From positions 1 to 8,415 of the forward strand of contig JACQZD010000182.1 in assembly GCA_016207865.1 (NCBI GenBank): 8,415 bases of DNA, written 5' to 3'. Shown here in pieces: positions 1 through 6,274 of the stretch. How positions within the stretch are numbered: position 1 is the stretch's first letter; every line of letters begins with the position of its first letter. A program made the translations under genes and the position numbers. Source of the stretch: Nitrospirota bacterium. Its GTDB lineage: Bacteria; Nitrospirota; Thermodesulfovibrionia; UBA6902; DSMQ01. Under the pieces are notes generated by a model. The model did no database searches. It was not told the DNA's origin and saw only the letters and a program-made list of their open reading frames with translations.

Positions 1-106
1 CCAAAAGCTCAATGAGGGTGAAACCTTTACGGCAGTGAACAGTGAACAGTGAACAGTGCACAGTATTTTTTGATTGATTATTTTTTATCCATAACTTATA
101 ACTCAT
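1..106 (-). CDS. Type II secretion pseudopilin, N-terminal fragment (GspH/I/J-like), runs off window
   Basis: Reading leftward from an ATG at 106-104, the frame stays open to the window edge and gives 35 codons ending in RKGFTLIELL. This is the class III signal of type IV pilin-like proteins: Gly28 before the cleavage site, Phe29 at +1 and Glu33 at +5, followed by the start of the hydrophobic helix. The prepilin peptidase would cut after Gly28 and N-methylate Phe. Its position directly after gspG fits a minor pseudopilin (GspH, I or J), but too little is visible to say which. The leader is long (28 residues), and residues 15-25 are encoded by a 7-bp repeat array (33-64). The ATG itself lies in a second heptamer array (91-120), and no Shine-Dalgarno sequence is seen. 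The other nearby ATGs run into early stops, so this start is the best available. The function class is firm; the start and exact paralogue are uncertain. Confidence 0.8.
   Translation of the reverse strand, partial: MSYKLWIKNNQSKNTVHCSLFTVHCRKGFTLIELL
33..64. repeat. Heptamer tandem array A (CAGTGAA-type)
   Basis: Three exact CAGTGAA units (33-39, 40-46, 47-53) are followed by CAGTGCA and a partial CAGT. On the minus strand the array is translated within the leader of the partial pseudopilin, as roughly residues 15-25, just before the RKG/FTLIEL cleavage site. A change of one unit would shift the reading frame, because 7 is not a multiple of 3. Confidence 0.85.
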
Positions 107-120
107 AACTTATAACTCAT
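91..120. repeat. Heptamer tandem array B (ATAACTT/ATAACTC alternating)
   Basis: Four heptamers alternate ATAACTT, ATAACTC, ATAACTT, ATAACTC, followed by AT. The array covers the putative ATG (106-104) of the partial pseudopilin and its immediate upstream region, where a ribosome binding site would normally be. It is therefore separate from array A in both sequence and position but bears on the same gene. Confidence 0.8.
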
Positions 121-162
121 ACTAATGAGTTCATTGGTAAAGCCACATTTGGCAGCAAATTC

Positions 163-237
163 TGTCATTCCGGCTTGTCCGGAATCTTTCTTTGTTTTCA
201 GAAGGATTCCCGACGCGCTTCGCTTGCGGGAATGACA
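163..237. repeat. Two-hairpin dispersed repeat, copy 1 (after gspG)
   Basis: Terminal inverted repeats TGTCATTCC and GGAATGACA enclose two hairpins. The first is ATTCCGG-N5-CCGGAAT and the second ATTCCCG-N14-CGGGAAT. The core starts 37 nt past the gspG stop codon. Weaker outer arms (AGTTCAT at 128-134 and its complement near 255-261, plus GTAAA.CC.CA on each side) extend the dyad to about 128-262. The layout resembles a small non-autonomous palindromic element (MITE- or REP-like). It belongs to the same subfamily as copy 2, sharing GGCTTGTCCGGAATC and AGAAGGATTCCC. Confidence 0.85.
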
Positions 238-274
238 AATTGTGGGGTTTTACTTATGAACTTCTTGGTAACTT

Positions 275-769
275 TCATTTCAGCGCCTGCCAGCTTGTGA
301 TGTCCGTATTCTCGTCGCTCCCGCCTTCTGAATTGTCTGCGCCGTAGGAATAAAGGTCATACTCTCCGCGAGAGCCCGGGGAGTCGTAATGATAAGGATT
401 CCCCCAGGGGTCAAGCGGTATTTCTTGTTTTTTAAGATAGGGGCCTTTCCAATCGTCAGCGCCTGCCGGTCTTGTTATCAAGGCCTGAAGCCCCTCTGCT
501 GTTGTGGGGTACCGCCCTACGTCAAGGTGAAAGGAGTCAAGGGCAGTGCCCAAAAGCTCAATCTGAGCCTGAGCCGCCTTTTGTTTCGCTGGACCGACCT
601 TCCCGATAAATTTCGGGACGACAATGGCAGCCAGAAGTCCGAGTATTATCATGACCACCATTAATTCAATGAGGGTAAACCCGTGATGCGTGATGCGTGA
701 CGCGTAATGAGTAATGCGTAATAAGTGAACGGAATCTCTTGATTTTGGATTGTTAATTTTATTGTCCAT
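275..769 (-). CDS. gspG: Type II secretion major pseudopilin GspG
   Basis: GspG polymerises into the periplasmic pseudopilus that drives substrates through the secretin. The prepilin-peptidase site is HHG/FTLIELMVV (Gly30, Phe31, Glu35), followed by a hydrophobic helix to about residue 52. The mature part is about 134 residues. It carries GspG signatures: GRYPTTAEGLQAL, the W.GPYL region, DPWGNPYHY, and the C-terminal Ca-binding-type segment YDLYSYGADNSEGG...DITSW. These separate it from type IV pilins. The ATG at 769 is chosen over a TTG at 781 because GGAGG lies 5 nt before it, giving 164 residues. The 30-residue leader is far longer than the usual short GspG leader, and residues 13-29 are encoded by a heptamer array (683-731). 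It lies 172 bp after gspF and is followed by the next pseudopilin. A family match is near certain; the leader is the odd part. Confidence 0.97.
   Translation of the reverse strand: MDNKINNPKSRDSVHLLRITHYASRITHHGFTLIELMVVMIILGLLAAIVVPKFIGKVGPAKQKAAQAQIELLGTALDSFHLDVGRYPTTAEGLQALITRPAGADDWKGPYLKKQEIPLDPWGNPYHYDSPGSRGEYDLYSYGADNSEGGSDENTDITSWQALK
683..731. repeat. Heptamer tandem array C inside the gspG leader
   Basis: Seven consecutive 7-bp units are present: GTGATGC, GTGATGC, GTGACGC, GTAATGA, GTAATGC, GTAATAA and a diverged GTGAACG. On the minus strand they encode about residues 13-29 of the GspG leader, immediately before the Gly/Phe processing site. The first two units are identical and the rest are degenerate. 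Confidence 0.85.
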
Positions 770-774
770 GCCAG

Positions 775-779
775 CCTCC
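775..779 (-). promoter_or_regulatory. Shine-Dalgarno of gspG
   Basis: GGAGG on the minus strand lies 5 nt before the ATG at 769-767. It is the best-placed ribosome binding site in the window and decides the gspG start. The in-frame TTG at 781 overlaps the motif region and has no such signal of its own. Confidence 0.75.
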
Positions 780-843
780 AATTCTAAAAAGGTTTTTCTT
801 AACTTGATCTTTAACTATTATAATTCAACCTTATAATACATTT

Positions 844-916
844 TGTCATTCCGGCTTGTCCGGAATCTATCCGCAGAAGAAGGATTCCCGATCCCGAAGC
901 TTCGGGAGGAATGACA
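844..916. repeat. Two-hairpin dispersed repeat, copy 2 (after gspF)
   Basis: Termini are TGTCATTCC and GGAATGACA. Hairpin 1 is ATTCCGG-N5-CCGGAAT, identical to copy 1. Hairpin 2 contains the perfect 14-bp palindrome CCCGAAGCTTCGGG between ATTCC and GGAAT. The core begins 25 nt past the gspF stop. Imperfect outer arms (ACTATT...CAAC...TTA at 814 onward against the complement ending at 941) lengthen the dyad to about 814-941, filling most of the gspF-gspG gap. Confidence 0.85.
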
Positions 917-941
917 TGCAATTAATGTTGCTTAGTATAGT

Positions 942-2165
942 CTAAAACGGCAATTCGTTTATGCTGAATATTGCCATAAGCATTGCTATGACGATAAATC
1001 CCACCACAGCGCCCATTAAAAGTATTAACGCCGGCTCCAGCAGGGAGAGCATCCTTTTTACGGTAGTTCTTACCTGCAGGTCAAACCGGTCGGCGATTTT
1101 AAGGAGCATTTCATCAAGCTTTCCCGTTTCCTCTCCGACGATAACCATGTGAATGGCCAGGGGAGGAAAGACATTGCTGGCCTTAAGCGGCTCTGCGATT
1201 CCCTTTCCTTTTCTGACGCCTTCCCTGACCGAGGATACCACCTCCGCCATTTTTTCGCTTCCCATGGTTCCTTTTACTATCTGAAGCGCATTAAGTATCG
1301 GAACGCCGTTTGCCAGCAGGGTGCCCAGCGTCCTTGCAAAACGGGAAACGACGCCTTCTCTAAAAAGTTTGCCGAATAAAGGAAGCCTGAATTTTGCCTC
1401 ATCCCATAAGCGCCTTCCGGCTTCGCTTTTCATATGGCGGCGCAGGAGAAAAAATAACCCGTACAGCAGAATTCCAATAATCCACCAGTAACGCCTGAGC
1501 ATAGAGCTGATTGAAAGAAGGATTACAGTGGGCAGGGGAAGCGCTGTGCCTGCATCCGAAAATATCTGCGAAAATCTCGGCACGACAAAGGTAAGAAGGA
1601 CTATCACGGCGGTGCCTCCCACTATGCAGAGAATCGCCGGATAAATAAGCGCTGAACGGATGTCTTCTTTTAACCGCTGGGAATTTTCAAGATACACGAC
1701 CATCCTTGAGATTGTATCTTCAAGAAATCCGCCGGCCTCGCCGGCCTTTATCATGTTTACGTAAAAGGCCGGGAACTCTGCCGGGAATTTTGACAGCGCT
1801 TCTGAAAATGATTTTCCGCCCCGCACATGCGACAAGATATCTTTGAGGAGATCCTTAAGCGCTTTCTTATCGCTTAGTTCTGAAAGTATTGACAAGGCCC
1901 TCTCCAGCGGAAAGCCTGCATCAATCAATACTCCGATCTGATAAGTAAAAGTCATTATGTCGGATTCTTTTATTTTATTGCGGAAAATCGGCAAGGGCAG
2001 GGCGCTTATTCCAAAACCCCCGCGCTCTTCAGCCTTGCTTATTTTTAAGGGGAAATAGCCCAGGTCCTGAATGCGGTCCACCGCCCTGCGCTCGTTTTCC
2101 GCCTCCAGAGTGCCTGTTATTATACTGCCTTCTTTTGTTGTGGCCTCGTAGGAATAAGTATCCAC
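942..2165 (-). CDS. gspF: Type II secretion inner-membrane platform protein GspF
   Basis: GspF is the polytopic platform on which the GspE ATPase acts to add or remove pseudopilin subunits. At 407 residues it has the family's usual length. A soluble N-terminal part (1-70, opening VDTYSYEATTKEG) is followed by two T2SF repeats at about 72-195 and 275-396. Matching elements in the repeats include KAGEAGGFLED (140-150) and VGEETGKLDEM (343-353). Hydrophobic segments lie at about 172-196, 225-243 and 376-400. The start is GTG at 2165, only 6 nt after the gspE stop and in the same reading frame as gspE, so the two are surely co-transcribed and probably translationally coupled. The only strong Shine-Dalgarno (AGGAGG, 2185-2180) sits 14 nt away, inside the last gspE codons, which is longer than normal. 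PilC of type IV pili is the alternative family; the gspE/gspG context decides for GspF. Confidence 0.97.
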   Translation of the reverse strand: MDTYSYEATTKEGSIITGTLEAENERRAVDRIQDLGYFPLKISKAEERGGFGISALPLPIFRNKIKESDIMTFTYQIGVLIDAGFPLERALSILSELSDKKALKDLLKDILSHVRGGKSFSEALSKFPAEFPAFYVNMIKAGEAGGFLEDTISRMVVYLENSQRLKEDIRSALIYPAILCIVGGTAVIVLLTFVVPRFSQIFSDAGTALPLPTVILLSISSMLRRYWWIIGILLYGLFFLLRRHMKSEAGRRLWDEAKFRLPLFGKLFREGVVSRFARTLGTLLANGVPILNALQIVKGTMGSEKMAEVVSSVREGVRKGKGIAEPLKASNVFPPLAIHMVIVGEETGKLDEMLLKIADRFDLQVRTTVKRMLSLLEPALILLMGAVVGFIVIAMLMAIFSINELPF

Positions 2166-2171
2166 TCTGCG

Positions 2172-3887
2172 TTAAATTTCCTCCTGAGTGGCGCGCAGGA
2201 CTTCCTCAATGGTGGTTATCCCTTCTTTTACCTTTTGCCAGCCGCATTCCCTTAAGACCTGCATCCCCTGCTCAATAGCCTTTTCCCTGATGACGTCGGA
2301 GCTTGCCTTAGTAAGCACCATCCGCCTTAGGTCTTCGGTCATAATCATCAGCTCAAAGATTCCGGTCCTGCCTTTATATCCCGTATGCCGGCATTCTTCA
2401 CAGCCGGTGCCGTGATAAGCAGTAAGGCCTGAGGTCTCAGCCTGAAATTTTTCAAGCATCTCGGCTTTAGGCGCAAAGGGTTCTTTGCAGTGAGGACAGA
2501 TTACCCTTACAAGTCTTTGCGCCACAATGCCGGCCAGGGAGGAGGCCACGAGGAAGCCTTCAATGCCCATGTCCACAAGCCTTGTTACAGCGCCCGGCGC
2601 ATCGTTTGTATGGAGCGTGCTGAAGACAAGATGCCCGGTGAGCGCCGAGTGAATTGCGATTTCAGCGGTTTCAACATCTCTGATTTCACCTACCATTATT
2701 ACATCAGGGTCCTGACGCACGATATGCCTCAGTCCGTTGGCAAATGTGAGCCCTATCTTGGGTTTTACCTGTATCTGGTTTATGCCTTCAATCTGATATT
2801 CAATCGGGTCTTCAATTGTGATGATCTTTTTGTCGGGGGAATTTATCTGGCTGAGCGCCGCATAAAGTGTCGTTGTCTTTCCGCTTCCTGTGGGTCCTGT
2901 CACGAGAATCATCCCGTATGGGATAGTGATTAACCCCTTGTATTTATTAAGTGCATCTTCAGAGAAGCCGAGGTGTTCCAGGACCACAAGGGTGCTGCCT
3001 TTATCCAGTATCCTCATGACAATGCTTTCTCCGAATATTGTCGGGATGGTTGAAACCCTGATGTCAATGTCTCTGCCTGAAACCCTCAGCTTTATCCTTC
3101 CGTCCTGCGGGAGCCTCCGTTCGGCAATGTTCAGCCGGGACATTATCTTTATTCTGGAAATGACAGCCGCCTGAATCCTTTTTGGCAGGGCTTCTATCTC
3201 ATTCAACGCGCCGTCAATTCTGTATCTCACCTTGACATTGTTTTCAAAAGGCTCTATGTGGATGTCGCTGGCCCTTCCTTCAACTGCGCGCGTGATGAGC
3301 ATGTTTACGAGTTTGACGATCGGTGCTTCAAAGGCCATATCCCTCAGGTGATGGACGTCTTCATGCATGTCAATGACAGTTTCAGCCTCGTCTTCCTCTC
3401 TCATGCCTGCCATTATTGTTGTCATCTGGACGTCGCCTCCGAAATACTGCTCAAGGGCTTCCATTACATCCTTTTCACCGCTGAGATATATCTCCAGAGA
3501 TTTATCAGTAAACACGCGCAGGGCCTTAATGGCATATTCATCAAGGGGGTCCACCATTGCAATTTTCAGTACATTTTCATCACTGCCGACAGGGACCAGC
3601 TTGTATTGTTTCATGAATTTGGCGGTCGGATAAGAATCGTCAGGGATTGTCTTCGGGAATTCGGAAAACGGAAGATATTTTACTCCGAGCTGATAACCCA
3701 GCGCGCCAAGGACGTCCTGCTCTGACGCAAAACCGAGAATCCTGAGAATCTCTCCTATGCGTTTAGGAGGCGGAGGCATGGAAGACTGCTCCTTAAGGGC
3801 TATCTCAAGCTTTTCTTCATTTATCAGGTTGTCTTTGAGGAGAATCTCGCCTATGGGGAGCTTTGTTTTTAAAGATTTTTCTGTCAT
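2172..3887 (-). CDS. gspE: Type II secretion ATPase GspE
   Basis: This is the cytoplasmic hexameric ATPase that powers pseudopilus assembly through GspF. It has 571 residues. An N-terminal T2SSE_N/MshEN-type domain spans about 10-150 and joins through an acidic linker (about 152-180) to the PilT/GspE ATPase core. Visible motifs are Walker A GPTGSGKTTT (331-340), Asp box ITIEDPIEY (356-364), Walker B DPDVIMVGEIRD (393-404) and His box TGHLVFSTLHTND (417-429). A zinc-binding tetracysteine, CPHC (464-467) and CEEC (496-499), is followed by HTGYKGRTGIFE. All catalytic motifs are intact. The ATG at 3887 has no recognisable Shine-Dalgarno. It lies 179 bp after gspD and 6 nt before gspF. PilB is the related alternative; the intact tetracysteine does not separate the two, but the neighbours do. 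Confidence 0.98.
   Translation of the reverse strand: MTEKSLKTKLPIGEILLKDNLINEEKLEIALKEQSSMPPPPKRIGEILRILGFASEQDVLGALGYQLGVKYLPFSEFPKTIPDDSYPTAKFMKQYKLVPVGSDENVLKIAMVDPLDEYAIKALRVFTDKSLEIYLSGEKDVMEALEQYFGGDVQMTTIMAGMREEDEAETVIDMHEDVHHLRDMAFEAPIVKLVNMLITRAVEGRASDIHIEPFENNVKVRYRIDGALNEIEALPKRIQAAVISRIKIMSRLNIAERRLPQDGRIKLRVSGRDIDIRVSTIPTIFGESIVMRILDKGSTLVVLEHLGFSEDALNKYKGLITIPYGMILVTGPTGSGKTTTLYAALSQINSPDKKIITIEDPIEYQIEGINQIQVKPKIGLTFANGLRHIVRQDPDVIMVGEIRDVETAEIAIHSALTGHLVFSTLHTNDAPGAVTRLVDMGIEGFLVASSLAGIVAQRLVRVICPHCKEPFAPKAEMLEKFQAETSGLTAYHGTGCEECRHTGYKGRTGIFELMIMTEDLRRMVLTKASSDVIREKAIEQGMQVLRECGWQKVKEGITTIEEVLRATQEEI
2180..2185 (-). promoter_or_regulatory. Putative Shine-Dalgarno of gspF within gspE 3' end
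   Basis: AGGAGG on the minus strand overlaps the last gspE codons and precedes the GTG start of gspF by 14 nt. The spacing is longer than the common 5-9 nt. The motif is consensus, but its use is uncertain; terminating ribosomes from gspE could restart at the GTG instead. Confidence 0.45.
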
Positions 3888-3950
3888 TTGATTAGTGTGA
3901 AAAATCTATATTATTAACTTGAAAGTACGGTCTGTTATTCGTTTAAAGTT

Positions 3951-4026
3951 GTCATTCCCGCAGGTTTTAAGCGGGAATCCAGTTCCTTGTAAAAAACCTC
4001 TGGATTCCTGCCTTCGCAGGAATGAC
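3951..4026. repeat. Two-hairpin dispersed repeat, copy 3 (after gspD)
   Basis: GTCATTCC and GGAATGAC bound two hairpins: ATTCCCGC-N9-GCGGGAAT and ATTCCTGC-N4-GCAGGAAT. Between them, AATCCAG and CTGGATT form a further inner pair. The core begins 40 nt past the gspD stop and 63 nt before the gspE start. The 8-bp word TGTTATTC flanks it directly at 3933-3940 and 4037-4044, a possible but unproven target duplication. Copies 3 and 4 share the CCAGT/CTGGATT centre and form one subfamily. Confidence 0.85.
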
Positions 4027-4066
4027 GGAATTAAGGTGTTATTCCTCAACATCAATACCGGGAAGT

Positions 4067-6211
4067 TCATTTCTGCTCAGCCTGCGGATTGCCTTCCGTC
4101 ACCTTAGATTTATTCATATATTCATCAATGGTGTCCCTTACCCCTTTAATTTTATCAAGGAATTCACTTGTAATCATATCAGCTTCTTCTTTTTTAGAGA
4201 CCACATGGGGCGTAAGCATGACAATCAATTCAGTTTTGGTTGACGACTCTGTTGTGTAACGGAAAAGGTATCCTAAAATCGGGATAGAGCTTAAAAGCGG
4301 AATCCCATTAAAACTCTTATTTTTCTTTTCTTTGATTATACCGCCGATGATTAAGCCCTGCTGGTCCGGTACAACCACAGAGGTCTTGACCTCGCGCTTT
4401 GTAAAGGAAGGATATTTGTATCCGGCTGCTCCGATAGAAATATCGGCTCCCTGTTCTGATACCTCCTGTGTAACATCAAGCACAATAGTTTTCTCATCAT
4501 TAATATTCGGTTTTATCTTAAGTTTTACGCCTATGGTTTTATATTGTATGGACTGTGATACTGTTGCAGTGGTATCAGAAGCCTGGCTTGAACTTGTTGC
4601 GGTTGGTATATCCGAGCCGACCTCTATACTTGCCTCCTGCTGGTCCCGCACAAGGAGCCGGGGACTTGAGAGGACATTGACTTTTCCATCGCTTGCCAGC
4701 GCATTAATCAATCCCACGAACTTGTCAGGTTTAAATAATAAATATGACAAACCGCCGCTTGCTCCTGAAGCTAAGGTGGGCGCTGTTGCTGAAAGAGCCG
4801 ACGTGCCTGAATAACTGCTTTGGATAAGGTTATCAAAAGAGGACCCTTCAATCTTTATATTTTTACCGAGAAGCGACCACTGGATACCAAACTGCATAGA
4901 GTCAGAGAGTTCAATTTCAGCTATCAGCACCTCAATTAAAACTTCTTTCGGGTAAACATCAAGCCGTTTTATTGTTTCTGATATATCTCTGTACATGCCT
5001 GATGAGGCAAGAATTACCAGCGAATTTGTGGGCTCATAAGTAATAATCTTGACCCTGCTGAAGCCTGTTTCTCCGGGCTTTGCCTGAGCCGCCGGCGACG
5101 TTTGTTTGCCTCCGGGCGTTGGCGGAGGCGCAGTGACAGTTGCCGTGGGTTTCCCGCTGTCATCTGACTCATAAAGCGTCTTAAGTATGCTTGCAATGCC
5201 GTCAGCCTTTCCATTCTGAACGCGGTAAACAAAGATGTTTTGTCCTGTCGTAGATTCCTCGTCAAGTTTTTTAATCCAGTCTTCCACTGTGCTGAGGAGA
5301 TTCGGGCTTGAAGAAAAGACTATCATGCTGTTAATTCGTTCAAGAGGAATGAATGCAACGCCTTCTTTCCCTATATTCAGGGCATTGATTATCTCTGTAA
5401 GTTCTTTAGAAAGGGTCTTTACGTCAGAGTATTTCGGCTGAAAAAATTTCATTCTCGTATTTTGAAATGCATTAACATCAATCTCGGCAAGAATATCCAG
5501 CAGGCGTTTGATGTTTGAGGCCAGGTCGTTTATGATGAGCAGGTTATTCCTCGGATTAGGGATAATGCTTCCAAAAGGAGAGAGCAGGGGCTGAAGCACG
5601 CTGTTAGCCTCATTCGCAGGGATATATTCAACCGGCACAATCTGCGTAATCGGAATATCAGTCGCAGGAGAAAGCGTGTTTTCATTGCTTTTGAAAATAT
5701 CAACAGGTCTTTGCTTTGCCGAAGGACCCTGAATGATTTTGTAAAAAAGTCCGGACTTAACCATTGACAATCCGTTTATTTCCAGGATGGATTCAAATAT
5801 GCTTAATATCTCTGAGACAGGGACTTTCTTGGTTGAGTGAATTGTGACCCTCGCATCCACCCCGGGGCTTATAATAAAATTTTCCTCTGTGATTGCGCTG
5901 ACTGTATTGATTACATCTCTCAGGTTGGCGTTGTCAAAATTCAGAATGATATAACTCTCTTCTTTAGACCTGACAACAGGCTTAGCCTGCTCGGCAGGAA
6001 GCTGTGGAACTGCGGGAACAACTGAGGGCGGAGCAGGAGGCGCAGGAGGAGTTGAGGACGGAGCAGTAGGCGCCGGTACAGGAGCGGGTGCAACAGGTTC
6101 CGTCGGGGGTGTCTCTTGGGAAAATCCATTTGCCGGGATGCACAGTAAAAGTACAAGAAGGATTACTATTTTCCCCGCAATCTGTTGACCGATATTAAGG
6201 TTATTTGCCAT
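4067..6211 (-). CDS. gspD: Type II secretion outer-membrane secretin GspD
   Basis: GspD forms the multimeric outer-membrane channel of the T2SS. It has 714 residues. A signal peptide (K14 then hydrophobic 15-24, likely cleavage after about 29-31) is followed by a Pro/Ala-rich linker at about 35-77. N0 (about 86-156, FDNANLRDVI), N1 (about 190-250, with IPNPRNNLLIIND), N2 (about 255-320) and N3 (about 324-420) precede the secretin domain (about 424-672). The latter contains VNVLSSPRLLVRDQ (511-524), VPDQQGLIIGGIIKE (614-628) and the signature PLLSSIPILGYLF (638-650). N3 carries a low-complexity Pro/Gly/Ala insertion at about 350-384. A charged C-terminal tail (676-714) may be the S-domain or pilotin-binding region. 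bioD, not gspC, lies upstream. The ATG at 6211 has no clear Shine-Dalgarno. PilQ is excluded by domain order and the gspE/F/G neighbours. Confidence 0.97.
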   Translation of the reverse strand: MANNLNIGQQIAGKIVILLVLLLCIPANGFSQETPPTEPVAPAPVPAPTAPSSTPPAPPAPPSVVPAVPQLPAEQAKPVVRSKEESYIILNFDNANLRDVINTVSAITEENFIISPGVDARVTIHSTKKVPVSEILSIFESILEINGLSMVKSGLFYKIIQGPSAKQRPVDIFKSNENTLSPATDIPITQIVPVEYIPANEANSVLQPLLSPFGSIIPNPRNNLLIINDLASNIKRLLDILAEIDVNAFQNTRMKFFQPKYSDVKTLSKELTEIINALNIGKEGVAFIPLERINSMIVFSSSPNLLSTVEDWIKKLDEESTTGQNIFVYRVQNGKADGIASILKTLYESDDSGKPTATVTAPPPTPGGKQTSPAAQAKPGETGFSRVKIITYEPTNSLVILASSGMYRDISETIKRLDVYPKEVLIEVLIAEIELSDSMQFGIQWSLLGKNIKIEGSSFDNLIQSSYSGTSALSATAPTLASGASGGLSYLLFKPDKFVGLINALASDGKVNVLSSPRLLVRDQQEASIEVGSDIPTATSSSQASDTTATVSQSIQYKTIGVKLKIKPNINDEKTIVLDVTQEVSEQGADISIGAAGYKYPSFTKREVKTSVVVPDQQGLIIGGIIKEKKNKSFNGIPLLSSIPILGYLFRYTTESSTKTELIVMLTPHVVSKKEEADMITSEFLDKIKGVRDTIDEYMNKSKVTEGNPQAEQK

Positions 6212-6274
6212 TCTTAGAATTATAACATATCATGTCTGTTTTTTTGAAAATAGTGCGGATGCACGGTAAATGAA

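Noticed and set aside
33..120. Short regular repeats as a CRISPR array
   Set aside because: The units are 7 bp with no spacers; they are tandem heptamers.
770..781. TTG at 781 as the gspG start
   Set aside because: It overlaps the GGAGG motif that ideally serves the ATG at 769, and would add only four residues.
2490..2933. Open frame on the plus strand opposite gspE (147 codons), and similar ones at 3258-3725 and 4332-4814
   Set aside because: They lie antisense to strongly supported gspE or gspD coding sequence and show no coherent domain or start signal.
3951..4026. Hairpins of the dispersed repeat as classical Rho-independent terminators
   Set aside because: No uridine run follows the stems in the transcribed direction; they may still act on RNA stability, but not as standard terminators.
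6130..6145. GspD as a lipoprotein via Cys24
   Set aside because: The residue before Cys24 is Leu, not Gly/Ala/Ser, so the lipobox is not met; an ordinary signal peptide is more likely.
5941..6156. Minus-strand frame rich in Leu/Arg/Pro, and another at 5014-5265
   Set aside because: Both are alternate-frame readings of the Pro/Ala-rich segments of gspD; the low-complexity codons keep other frames open.
942..6211. Cluster as a type IV pilus system (PilQ/PilB/PilC)
   Set aside because: The GspG signature (DPWGNPY and the Ca-binding-type C-terminus) and the D-E-F-G order identify a type II secretion system.
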